Below are positions 1 through 6,954 of a stretch of 64,000 bases of DNA, one piece after another; positions within the stretch are counted from its first letter, which is position 1, and each line of letters begins with the position of its first letter. This DNA comes from Planococcus versutus. Lineage in GTDB: Bacteria; Bacillota; Bacilli; Bacillales_A; Planococcaceae. Where the stretch lies: positions 3,078,001 through 3,142,000 of the forward strand of contig NZ_CP016540.2 of the NCBI RefSeq assembly GCF_001186155.3, read 5' to 3'. The notes under the pieces are model-generated. The model made no database searches. It worked only from the letters and a program-made list of their open reading frames with translations, and was not told the origin of the DNA. The position numbers and the translations under genes were made by a program.

Positions 1-438
1 TTGACGACATGGGAAAGTAGAGGAAGCGAAGAAGAAATTAAAATCCTGAAAATGACACAGATCAACCATACTACATCGTACGTTGTGCTTTTTGAAACAG
101 CAGATAAATATGTGGGGTATGCACACTTGCTTAAAGGGTGGAATGGACAATTCAAAATTGTAGAATCAGGTGCAGGAACGAATAGTGTCAAATACCGTGA
201 CCTTAAAACGAATCAAGGCGTGTATGGTATTCTGGCCGGAAAAAATCCGGATTTACAAATCGATCACATTACGGCGAAATCTGCATTTACCGATGAGGAC
301 TTCAGTTTCACTTCACCTATTTCTGAAGATGCAACGTTTTTGGTATACAAAAAACTTCCTGAAGATTTAAAAGAGACTTTTCTTACCTTTACGCTCTACG
401 ATGAAAATGGAAAGATAATTGAGCCGGCAAGTGAATAG
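1..438 (+). CDS. hypothetical protein, possibly 5'-truncated
   Basis: Open frame from a TTG at the first base of the window to TAG, 145 residues. Because it starts at the window edge the true start may lie upstream. I see no signal peptide, membrane segment or family motif I can name; the product is acidic, soluble and rich in short hydrophobic strands. It is followed 46 bases later by the first of six 34-bp hairpins that separate single genes over the next 3 kb, so it is probably the next member of that accessory array. Function unknown. Confidence 0.5.
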   Translation: MTTWESRGSEEEIKILKMTQINHTTSYVVLFETADKYVGYAHLLKGWNGQFKIVESGAGTNSVKYRDLKTNQGVYGILAGKNPDLQIDHITAKSAFTDEDFSFTSPISEDATFLVYKKLPEDLKETFLTFTLYDENGKIIEPASE

Positions 439-483
439 AGTGATAGACAAAAAGAAGAAGAAAAGCCTCTGTAATCAATAAAA

Positions 484-517
484 TGAATGTAACTTAATTA
501 TCATTATGTTACATTCA
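484..517. repeat. 34-bp hairpin repeat, copy 1
   Basis: Inverted repeat with arms TGAATGTAAC and GTTACATTCA around an AT-rich centre. It is one of six copies, at 484, 1568, 1907, 2405, 2903 and 3383. Five are exactly 34 bases long; the third is interrupted. Arms are invariant while the central 6 bases vary. There is no U-tract beside the stem, so a simple terminator role is not obvious. Confidence 0.95.
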
Positions 518-641
518 GAAATTATTAAAACTCCCTTTTCTTGATTTTGGTAAAATAGGGATAATCGATTTTATAGCTCTTTCAAGAAAAACAAATACAA
601 AATTTCGCATTCGCAACCGGATTACAAATGGAGGATAAGGC

Positions 642-1547
642 ATGAAAAAAGTAATTGATATGATTGATTCGAAATCAATCAAGACAGGCGTTTCATTGGT
701 CGATTTAAAAAAAGCCGAAAAACAACTAGGGGCACTTTTCCCAGATGAATTCAAGGACCTTTATCTAGAAACGAATGGCGCCGAATTTGGTGAATGGGTC
801 TTATTTTCACTCCCCATGATTCAAAACCAATCCAACAGCCCTGAAAACTTACCTGCTGATATGATTTGTATTGGAGAGAATAAGAGTGGCGATAAACTTT
901 GTTACCGCATCCGAAAAAGATGGATGCAGGAGCATGTCTACCGCTGGACAGCCAAAAGTGGAAATATAGAAAATAAAGCGTCCACGTTATATCAGTTCAT
1001 CGATTGGTTTGTTCCCAAAAAGAATGCCGGAAAGTCTCAAGCAATTGGCCATTTTGCAGTAGAAAGTGGAAAGCTGGTTGTGACAGATCCATGCTACTCA
1101 ATCGAGGATACAGAGATGCAAGTTCATTTAGTCAATGTAAAAAAAGGACAATGGACAGCCTCCATTTCGTATACAGACGATGAGACCGTTGAAACATTAA
1201 CGGCACATTTCACAGAAAAGAAACCGAGTGGCAAATGGCATGTCTGCGATCGGCTGATTGGCGTTGATTCTGCACAGGCCGGAATATTCGATGCTGCTTT
1301 ATTTGGACAAGATGAAAGTATTCCTGGTGAAGTAGAAAACGTTTATGGCATTGAGATGGATGAAGAGGGATTGAAATACTATGTTGCCTGTTCAGATAAG
1401 GTGGCATCTGATGACCAGGGAGGGATAATCCCTGGCGGCACCGTTGCAATGTCCGGATACGGCGACGGAATGTATGAAGTCAGAATAAAATACAATGTTT
1501 CCAAAGAGATAGTGGGCGTGATGATCGACTTTGGTGACGAAGAATAA
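642..1547 (+). CDS. SMI1/KNR4 domain protein with C-terminal DUF4241-like domain
   Basis: Product of 301 residues starting at ATG after GGAGG. Residues about 15-125 look like a SMI1/KNR4 domain (FPDEFKDLYLETNGAEFGEW, then the short SGDKLCYR strand). Residues about 130-301 look like DUF4241, with VTDPCYSIED, QAGIFDAALF and a closing GIIPGGTVAMSGYGDG / VMIDFG pattern. SMI1 proteins are known mainly as immunity proteins against polymorphic toxins; DUF4241 has no settled function. No toxin gene is beside it, and the gene sits alone between hairpin copies 1 and 2. An immunity role is inference. Confidence 0.8.
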   Translation: MKKVIDMIDSKSIKTGVSLVDLKKAEKQLGALFPDEFKDLYLETNGAEFGEWVLFSLPMIQNQSNSPENLPADMICIGENKSGDKLCYRIRKRWMQEHVYRWTAKSGNIENKASTLYQFIDWFVPKKNAGKSQAIGHFAVESGKLVVTDPCYSIEDTEMQVHLVNVKKGQWTASISYTDDETVETLTAHFTEKKPSGKWHVCDRLIGVDSAQAGIFDAALFGQDESIPGEVENVYGIEMDEEGLKYYVACSDKVASDDQGGIIPGGTVAMSGYGDGMYEVRIKYNVSKEIVGVMIDFGDEE

Positions 1548-1567
1548 TCACTTGATTTGTCTTTATC

Positions 1568-1601
1568 TGAATGTAACTTAATTAGACTTATGTTACATTC
1601 A
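1568..1601. repeat. 34-bp hairpin repeat, copy 2
   Basis: Same arms as copy 1, starting 20 bases after the stop of the SMI1-DUF4241 gene. Central bases differ from copy 1 while both arms are intact. Confidence 0.95.
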
Positions 1602-1704
1602 AACTTAATTTTCAAAATCCTTTTCGTTGAAAAAATTTCCAATTGACAATTTACTTTTATGTTAAAATAACTGAAAAAATAAAATAATTTTTGGGGGTTA
1701 AAAA

Positions 1705-1863
1705 ATGAAATACCTCTTCTTATCTGTTTTTGTAGTTACAATTGTTTGGCCTATTTTAGGCCTGCTGTCAGGAGACATGGATTTTAGTGGAATGGGTCTA
1801 TTTATTGGTGGAATATCATTGGGATTCATCTTGAGAAAAGTAACTGAACCAGAACCTGAATAA
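1705..1863 (+). CDS. small membrane protein (52 residues)
   Basis: ATG preceded by TTTTTGGGGG, giving 52 residues: MKYLFLSVFVVTIVWPILGL at the start, a short polar turn, then a second hydrophobic stretch (GLFIGGISLGFIL) and a charged tail RKVTEPEPE. Two membrane segments are likely. It is closed by a clear terminator (1872-1899) and then hairpin copy 3, so it behaves as a self-contained one-gene unit. No family recognised. Confidence 0.7.
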   Translation: MKYLFLSVFVVTIVWPILGLLSGDMDFSGMGLFIGGISLGFILRKVTEPEPE

Positions 1864-1871
1864 AAGAAAAA

Positions 1872-1899
1872 ATACTCACTCAACAGGTGAGTATTTTTA
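1872..1899 (+). terminator. rho-independent terminator after the 52-residue membrane protein
   Basis: Stem ATACTCAC / GTGAGTAT around TCAACAG, followed by TTTTTAT, 10 bases after the stop codon. This shows that the cassette carries its own terminator separate from the 34-bp hairpin that follows. Confidence 0.85.
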
Positions 1900-1906
1900 T
1901 TGAATC

Positions 1907-1946
1907 TGAATGTAACTTAATTAGTTTTAAGTTACCATATACATTC
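1907..1946. repeat. 34-bp hairpin repeat, copy 3 (interrupted right arm)
   Basis: The left arm TGAATGTAAC is intact. The right arm is split by about six extra bases (GTTAC, then CATAT, then ACATTC). The right arm coincides with the last codons and stop of the minus-strand SMI1 gene that begins at 2369, so this copy doubles as coding sequence. Confidence 0.85.
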
Positions 1947-2369
1947 GTCAAAATCCTCTAGTTCTTCCTGAGCGATGAAAATAAAATCTTTTAAAGTAGG
2001 AGCTAGCTCTTCCGTTTCATCTGTCTCATGGAGCCATAAATAAACTGGATCTCCTACTTTCCCGTCTTCTACTTTCAAGCACAAGTAATCCCCAGTGCCA
2101 TCTTCAGCAATCGCAATCAAATTCTTAGAAATTTCTCCATCCAGAACTTCCTCATTTTGTCTAACCACGTCGTCCCACGTTTTTTTCATATTTTTAGGAT
2201 CTTTGATGGGAAATAGCGTCCACTCTCCAACTTCAGGACCATTGGTCAATTTAAACAATTGAACGTATTGATCTGGGAAACGAATATTTAACTTTTGTTC
2301 CGTTTCTCTTATCGCAGATTCCTCTACACCCTTTTTATTTGTCTCCAATAACTGAATAATCTCTTGCAT
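1932..2369 (-). CDS. SMI1/KNR4 family protein
   Basis: Product of 145 residues with a single SMI1/KNR4 domain: helix ESAIRETEQKLNIRFPDQY, then LTNGPEVGEWTLFPI, GTGDYLCLK and DPVYLWLHE. Start ATG is preceded by GGAGG at normal spacing. Family members often neutralise contact-dependent or secreted toxins by binding; no cognate toxin is in the window. The gene is inverted relative to the first three genes of the array, and its final codons lie inside hairpin copy 3. It is similar in domain, not in close sequence, to the SMI1 part of the 642-1547 product. Confidence 0.85.
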   Translation of the reverse strand: MQEIIQLLETNKKGVEESAIRETEQKLNIRFPDQYVQLFKLTNGPEVGEWTLFPIKDPKNMKKTWDDVVRQNEEVLDGEISKNLIAIAEDGTGDYLCLKVEDGKVGDPVYLWLHETDETEELAPTLKDFIFIAQEELEDFDECIW

Positions 2370-2404
2370 AATTTAACCTCCATTCTTCAATCTATCTGCC
2401 AATC

Positions 2405-2438
2405 TGAATGTAACTTAATTGCTATTAAGTTACATTCA
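2405..2438. repeat. 34-bp hairpin repeat, copy 4
   Basis: Perfect arms, with the inner stem extended to TTAA/TTAA. It lies 498 bases from copy 3 and 498 bases from copy 5. Confidence 0.95.
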
Positions 2439-2608
2439 AAATCAATAAAAGGATTACCAGTAGTCTTTAAATTTTCAACTATGATCGAACAACTTTTAGA
2501 ACCACAAGTGGTTTTAATTTAAAGAGAATGCAATAAACCACTTGTGGTTTATGCGGACACAACTATTACAAAATTACCGTGAACTCCTACGCAAATAGAT
2601 TTTCCTTT

Positions 2609-2833
2609 TTACTTCATCATCTCGTTATAAATGTAGAAGTGGTAAAAGGCTGGGGTTAACAAAGCGCCAGCAATACAAATGAGTGCAGCTATTTTGTTTA
2701 TCTTTCTTAATCGATGCTCACCGCTTTTCAAGTGCTCAAAAAAAGTAAACGTAAAATAAATACTGAAAACCAGCAATGTGGTCGACAAAATCCCTAGCCA
2801 ATTTCCTGTTCCGAACAAGCCTAAATTAGACAT
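2609..2833 (-). CDS. small two-segment membrane protein
   Basis: Product of 74 residues; ATG is preceded by AAAGGAGG with 8-base spacing. Hydrophobic segments are near residues 12-32 (LGILSTTLLVFSIYFTFTFF) and 46-68, separated by a basic loop (KSGEHRLRKINK). It could be an immunity-type or bacteriocin-resistance membrane protein by context, but no family is recognised. It is the only gene between hairpin copies 4 and 5. Confidence 0.65.
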   Translation of the reverse strand: MSNLGLFGTGNWLGILSTTLLVFSIYFTFTFFEHLKSGEHRLRKINKIAALICIAGALLTPAFYHFYIYNEMMK

Positions 2834-2902
2834 TCAATCATCCTCCTTTCCTTTATCAGATTTCTAAATCTAAGGAATAGCATTTCTAGAAAAACCTGCA
2901 TT

Positions 2903-2936
2903 TGAATGTAACTTAATTCACATTAAGTTACATTCA
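2903..2936. repeat. 34-bp hairpin repeat, copy 5
   Basis: Perfect arms with inner TTAA/TTAA extension, between two one-gene units on the minus strand. Confidence 0.95.
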
Positions 2937-2971
2937 ATAGCCTAATAAATAAAGCTGGAATTGAACTGAAC

Positions 2972-3343
2972 CTATTTTGCACCGTTGTTTTTCTCGTATA
3001 AATCTCTATAGCTAATTACGAGAAGACAGAACATAAATATTAAGCAATAAAAAATTCTAGCATTAAATTCATCAGTCCCAAAAGTTTTATCAAGCAAGAT
3101 ACTGACAGTTAAAGCTAACATGCTAACGACACTAAAAAGAATATATAATGGCTTGTGTGATGAGAAATACTCTTTCTTCAATTCAATCACTAAATAAACG
3201 ACTGCGAAGATAAGTGAAACAAACCGAGTTAGAAAAAAATATTCGTATTGAAGAAAAAACGTTGCAACTAAAAAGCCGATAAATGCCAAAATAACAATTA
3301 TAGAAAAAATATCTTTTTTTATCCCAAACACCTCATATTTCAT
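2972..3343 (-). CDS. four-segment membrane protein, unknown function
   Basis: Product of 123 residues with about four hydrophobic helices (residues 10-32, 36-52, 63-83, 94-112) and short charged loops; it ends in a basic, polar tail. The ribosome site is weak (GACGAG), unlike its neighbours. Only gene between hairpin copies 5 and 6. No family recognised. Topology alone would suit a small immunity or accessory membrane protein, which is inference. Confidence 0.6.
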   Translation of the reverse strand: MKYEVFGIKKDIFSIIVILAFIGFLVATFFLQYEYFFLTRFVSLIFAVVYLVIELKKEYFSSHKPLYILFSVVSMLALTVSILLDKTFGTDEFNARIFYCLIFMFCLLVISYRDLYEKNNGAK

Positions 3344-3382
3344 TCTCGTCTACATAATATTCTTTAATACTCTAACTGATTT

Positions 3383-3416
3383 TGAATGTAACTTAACTGC
3401 ACTTAAGTTACATTCA
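3383..3416. repeat. 34-bp hairpin repeat, copy 6
   Basis: Last copy towards the resolvase. Arms intact; the left inner part reads TTAACTGC instead of TTAATT, so the centre has drifted most here. Confidence 0.95.
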
Positions 3417-3602
3417 ATCCCTAGTCTTTCCAACAAAAAAATACGTAGATTTTGTCGGAAATTTTTCGAAATCGTCCAGATCAGTTTGCAGTTCGGTGAT
3501 TTTTTGATTATGTCTCATGCTCAACTCGATGATTTGGTGAAAAGATCGTGATAAAACCGAAAATTAGTAACTATGCGTTCAAGAGTTTGAAAACCTTTAG
3601 AG

Positions 3603-3719
3603 TTATTGTTTTTCCTCGAGTTGCTTTATTCTTTTTTCCAGCTTTTCAACTTTGGAAGTATTAAGTACTGCTATAGCTAGGATTATCATCATTAAAGAAA
3701 ATAAAAATATCGTCTCCAT
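3603..3719 (-). CDS. 38-residue single-span membrane peptide with charged helix
   Basis: Start chosen at the ATG preceded by AAGGAGG with 4-base spacing; an earlier in-frame start has no ribosome site. The peptide begins METIFLFSLMMIILAIAVL (one membrane span) and continues as a lysine/glutamate-rich amphipathic helix with heptad-like leucines (VEKLEKRIKQLEEK). It resembles many short membrane-anchored coiled-coil peptides of Firmicutes. Function unknown; it sits between the hairpin array and the res site. Confidence 0.5.
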   Translation of the reverse strand: METIFLFSLMMIILAIAVLNTSKVEKLEKRIKQLEEKQ

Positions 3720-3851
3720 AACTCCTCCTTGAACTTCATTATTTTTAACTAGATATAAATTGATAAAAATGAATAATTTGTTACTTAAATTATAACAATA
3801 CTTCTTAAGCATAAATACCTGAAACTTAAATCAACGTAGTACAAATAAAAC

Positions 3852-3974
3852 CGTTCGTAAAAGTACACTTTTACGAACGCTTTGAAAAAGGCTGAAAACG
3901 ACTCAAAAGAGCGTTCGTAAATGTGTTAAATGACTTTACGAACGTCCGTGGAATTGCACACACTTTTACGAACG
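3852..3974. other. putative res site (three resolvase binding sites)
   Basis: Three inverted pairs of the CGTTCGTAAA / TTTACGAACG motif. Site I (3852-3879) is a 28-bp palindrome with 13-base arms; site II (3912-3944) spans 33 bases with shorter arms; site III (about 3943-3974) has one good and one degenerate arm. This geometry of a short crossover site followed by two accessory sites directly upstream of the resolvase gene is that of Tn3-family and plasmid res sites. The -10-like TATAAT at 3984-3989 abuts site III, so the resolvase probably represses itself. Confidence 0.8.
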
Positions 3975-4019
3975 GTTTTCAGGTATAATTAAGAGAATCA
4001 ATCGTTTAAGAGGTGAATT

Positions 4020-4637
4020 ATGGAACATCGCAAATTAGGTTATATACGTGTCAGCAGCAAAGATCAAAATGAAGGTCGTCAATTGGAAGCCATGCGGAAA
4101 ATTGGCATCACTGAACGGGATATCTATCTGGACAAACAGAGTGGCAAGAATTTTGAACGCGTGAACTATCAACTACTAAAACGGGTTATTCGAAAAGGGG
4201 ATATTTTATATATCCACTCGTTGGATCGATTCGGTCGAAACAAAGAAGAGATTCTCCAAGAATGGAATGACCTGACGAAAAATATCGAAGCGGATATTGT
4301 CGTGCTAGATATGCCGTTACTCGATACTACGCAATACAAAGATAGCATGGGGACATTTATTGCGGACTTGGTTTTACAGATTCTTTCGTGGATGGCTGAA
4401 GAGGAACGAGAGCGCATTCGAAAACGGCAGCGTGAAGGCATCGACCTGGCGCTGCAAAATGGTATTCAGTTTGGCAGACCAACCGTTTTTGTTTCAGAGG
4501 AATTTAAAGAGGTTTATAGAAAGTGGAAAGCTAAAGAGTTAACAGCCGTACAAGCTATGCAAGAGGCTGGGGTTAAAAAGACTAGCTTTTATAAATTAGT
4601 TAAAGCACTTGAAGAAGAAAATTTTATTACTTTATAA
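4020..4637 (+). CDS. serine recombinase (resolvase family)
   Basis: Product of 205 residues with the resolvase/invertase catalytic domain: YIRVSS with the probable nucleophile Ser12, SLDRFGRN carrying the conserved arginines, and the EEERERIRKRQREGI segment of the long E-helix. The C-terminal ~45 residues (AVQAMQEAGVKKTSFYKLVK) form a helix-turn-helix. Length and domain order fit Tn3/plasmid-type resolvases, which resolve cointegrates or plasmid multimers. Start ATG follows GAGGTG. A three-part res site lies directly upstream. It adjoins the hairpin-separated gene array but its own sites do not resemble those hairpins. Confidence 0.9.
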   Translation: MEHRKLGYIRVSSKDQNEGRQLEAMRKIGITERDIYLDKQSGKNFERVNYQLLKRVIRKGDILYIHSLDRFGRNKEEILQEWNDLTKNIEADIVVLDMPLLDTTQYKDSMGTFIADLVLQILSWMAEEERERIRKRQREGIDLALQNGIQFGRPTVFVSEEFKEVYRKWKAKELTAVQAMQEAGVKKTSFYKLVKALEEENFITL

Positions 4638-4811
4638 CGAAGAAATTTTTAAAAAAGGTTATTTCCAAAGTTGTACTTACCTTGTTTCTTTTATTAACTT
4701 TCATTTCGTCTAAAGTCTTTCTTCAGTAAGGTTATTTTTTATTTTGATTTTATCTATGTATATCGAATTGACATGTTCAATAGAAAAGAAACGTAACACT
4801 AATTAATCATA

Positions 4812-4846
4812 AAAAAGCGAGGAGACAAAATTTATCTCCTTGCTTC
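4812..4846 (-). terminator. terminator of the zinc-ribbon gene
   Basis: Read on the minus strand: stem AGCAAGGAGA / TCTCCTCGCT followed by TTTTTT, immediately after the stop of the gene at 4847-5218. Confidence 0.75.
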
Positions 4847-5218
4847 TTATGGAAACATACTTCCCAGTTTTTTTTCTAGCTCTTTTGCTTCCATTCTTTC
4901 AAAATAATCTTGGTAACCATCTTCCACATATTTGTCCATTGAAAAAATATGAGTTGTTGCTTTTTTACATACGCTTTGATTCGCAATTTTACTTCCACAA
5001 AGAGGACAGCCTTTCCCCTTGTTATCAATGAAATGTCGAACTTTCAAATCATTTCCCTTCGTTTTACAACCCTGCTTAGCATTACTTTCGTAAAGAAATT
5101 GATACCCCTCAATCTCAATAATATCTCGAATTAAACATGATTTTCTATTATTCTGTATGGGTTTAAGATATTTAACATTTTCAAACCATTTAGGATTAAT
5201 TGATTCAGTATTCAACAT
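4847..5218 (-). CDS. hypothetical protein with one CPLCG zinc-ribbon half
   Basis: Product of 123 residues; ATG preceded by AAGGAGAG. It contains CPLCG near residue 72 and other cysteines (C28, about C51, C83), enough for a possible zinc site, but I recognise no named family. Soluble and basic/polar, ending in a charged helix (ERMEAKELEKKLG). It stands alone with its own terminator in a region of low gene density next to the resolvase, so it may be accessory DNA. Confidence 0.55.
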   Translation of the reverse strand: MLNTESINPKWFENVKYLKPIQNNRKSCLIRDIIEIEGYQFLYESNAKQGCKTKGNDLKVRHFIDNKGKGCPLCGSKIANQSVCKKATTHIFSMDKYVEDGYQDYFERMEAKELEKKLGSMFP

Positions 5219-5655
5219 ACCACTCTCCTTTTTTAAATTACATCGTTTGCTTCTTAGATTGCCTTAAAGAATTCCATATTTATATTTTTGCAAATTACAA
5301 ATGCAATATTTCGATTTTCAAAGCACAAGCTTTCTTTTGTATACAGGTGTTAAATAGAAATACTCGCGCCAATTTTTAGAACCTCTTACTTTTTCTTTGA
5401 ATACGTTGAATATCTTTTATTTATCACACCTTAAATTACTGAATATTTCGATTATATAATTCTTCATTATAAAAATGATAAGGACTTTATACAGCGCTCG
5501 CCAAAAAATCCTACTAAATTTAAGTTCTTATCATTTTCAAAATGCTAATATGTTTTTGAGAAGGTTAATTATTATAAAAAATATTACATGAATTTATAAA
5601 GGATTGGTACTCGCATGGCAGAGGTGGCATTATTCAAAGGCTATAAATGTATTTC

Positions 5656-5701
5656 GCACTTGAAAAATTAGCCATAACGCAATTCAAATTTGAGCCACTT
5701 G
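5656..5701 (-). repeat. IS21-like terminal repeats, left set (degenerate)
   Basis: On the minus strand two related ~21-base units spaced about 23-25 bases: GTGGCTCAAATTTGAATTGC and a diverged TATGGCTAATTTTTCAAGTG. They mirror the pair at 5894-5939 on the other strand, as expected for the two ends of one element. Confidence 0.45.
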
Positions 5702-5758
5702 ATTGTTTTTCTTTTTCTTAAATTAGTATGTAAGTTGATAGATTTGCGTGGGCTTGAC

Positions 5759-5848
5759 ATGGAGCCTCTGCGGGCATGACTCCTGCGTAAAAGGGCGTAG
5801 CAGCAAGCATTTCGCACCCGGACAAGGGTACCATGCCCGTTGCTCCAT
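5759..5848. repeat. GC-rich imperfect palindrome
   Basis: Arms ATGGAGC..GCGGGCAT and ATGCCCGTTGCTCCAT about 60 bases apart, much more GC-rich than the surroundings. It recalls the dispersed GC-rich intergenic repeats of Planococcaceae genomes and sits between the two sets of IS21-like terminal repeats. Confidence 0.5.
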
Positions 5849-5893
5849 ATAAAGCCGAGAAGTCGAATTTAATGAGAAGACTTTCCCTTTGAG

Positions 5894-5939
5894 GTGGCTC
5901 AGTTTTAAGTTGCTCTAGTGGCTCACTTTTCAGCTGCTG
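5894..5939 (+). repeat. IS21-like terminal repeats, right set
   Basis: Two 21-base units 25 bases apart: GTGGCTCAGTTTTAAGTTGC and GTGGCTCACTTTTCAGCTGC. Multiple 20-25-base repeats near the termini are typical of IS21-family elements. No transposase lies between the two sets, so this is a remnant or deletion derivative. Confidence 0.5.
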
Positions 5940-6195
5940 TATACATTTTTTGAATCCATACAGAAAAACACCTTCCGTTTGTTGTCACATACTACATACG
6001 ACGTTGGTTTTTTTCCTTATCTCATTTTATTGAGTCACTCTAGTTTTATAGAAGTGTTTATTTAAATTGACGAATACTCAATTTTTATAGCAAGAATTTA
6101 TTTTGAGCTGTATCATTTGCTACCTTTTCAACAACACTACAAATTAATGTGCTCAATTTATTAGATTAATTTTTCAAAATATTTAAAAATTTTAG

Positions 6196-6254
6196 TTGAC
6201 ATATCTATTTGGTAACGGTTACATTGGTTATTAAGTAAACAGTTTACTGTTTAC
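6196..6254 (+). promoter_or_regulatory. promoter with cre-like site and regulator palindrome for the catabolic operon
   Basis: TTGACA at 6196-6201 is a consensus -35; a weak -10 (TTACAT) is at 6219-6224 with 17-base spacing. TGGTAACGGTTACA (6210-6223) matches the CcpA cre consensus TGWNANCGNTNWCA at 13 of 14 positions and overlaps the -10. GTAAACAGT-TT-ACTGTTTAC (6235-6254) is a 9+9 palindrome over the expected transcription start, a plausible operator for the adjacent GntR regulator. Together they predict carbon catabolite control plus self-regulation. Confidence 0.6.
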
Positions 6255-6290
6255 ACTTTTTGAAATACACATAAATTAGAGGTGTTTTAT

Positions 6291-6950
6291 TTGCTTGATA
6301 TAGAAAAAAGACCAGTTAGCGACCAAGTGTTAATTTATTTTAGAAAAAAAATAATGCGTCAAGAGTTTAAGGAGGGAGAGCATTTAAAAGAACATTTACT
6401 TTCTCAAAAGTTAAATGTTAGTCGAGGACCGATTCGAGAAGCAATTTCAAAACTAGAAGGTGAAGGTCTAGTATTTAGAAATTCAAATGGCCGAGCAATT
6501 GTTCAGAAATTTGGGGAGTCTGATATTCATCACTTGTACGAAAGTAGAATATTATTAGAAAACTACTCACTTGCTTCCATTCAACCGGAACTATTAGAGC
6601 AAAATGGACATTTACTTTATGAATACTTAAACCAGATGGAAATGTTTAACGGCACAGGCATGAATGTAGAAGCAGATATTCAATTTCATTATTGCTTAGT
6701 AAAAATGACAGGTAACAAGACTTTAATAAGACTTTGGTGGTCTCTAAATGAAATCATTAAGACATTAATAGAAGTTACTTCTGAGTTTGCGTCAAAGCGT
6801 CAGAAAGAAATTATTTTAGAACATAAAGTAATAGTAGATGCAATATTCGATAAAGATATTGAGAAAGCTCAACAATTATTAAGAGTGCACTTAGAAGGAG
6901 CATCAGATTATTACAGTAAGGCTGTTTTTAAATTTCAGGAAGGGAAGTAA
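6291..6950 (+). CDS. GntR family (FadR/FCD subgroup) transcriptional regulator
   Basis: An N-terminal winged helix (LKEHLLSQKLNVSRGPIREAISKLEGEGLV) precedes an all-helical FCD ligand domain with the usual D..FH and late histidine residues (DIQFHYCLVKMTGN, EHKVIVDAI, LLRVHLEGA). I start it at TTG 6291, 7 bases after AGAGGTG; the GTG at 6282 overlaps that ribosome site. About 219 residues. FCD regulators usually sense small organic acids, often a metal-bound carboxylate. It is first in an operon with aldolase, aldehyde dehydrogenase and TRAP genes, so the effector is probably the transported acid or an intermediate. Confidence 0.85.
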   Translation: MLDIEKRPVSDQVLIYFRKKIMRQEFKEGEHLKEHLLSQKLNVSRGPIREAISKLEGEGLVFRNSNGRAIVQKFGESDIHHLYESRILLENYSLASIQPELLEQNGHLLYEYLNQMEMFNGTGMNVEADIQFHYCLVKMTGNKTLIRLWWSLNEIIKTLIEVTSEFASKRQKEIILEHKVIVDAIFDKDIEKAQQLLRVHLEGASDYYSKAVFKFQEGK

Positions 6951-6954
6951 AATA

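Larger units (their letters stand above)
5219..6190. other. gene-poor region with insertion-element debris
   Basis: About 1 kb without a convincing gene. It holds very AT-rich sequence (5220-5650), inverted pairs of IS21-like terminal repeats (5656-5701 and 5894-5939) and a GC-rich imperfect palindrome between them (5759-5848), then more AT-rich sequence up to the promoter of the next operon. Confidence 0.6.

Noticed and set aside
484..3416. Regularly spaced repeats considered as a CRISPR array
   Set aside because: Intervals are 340-1080 bases, contain complete genes, and the repeats are palindromic hairpins; no cas genes are present.
484..3416. The 34-bp hairpins considered as plain rho-independent terminators
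   Set aside because: No U-tract follows the stems, they occur upstream as well as downstream of genes, and one interval already has a separate classical terminator.
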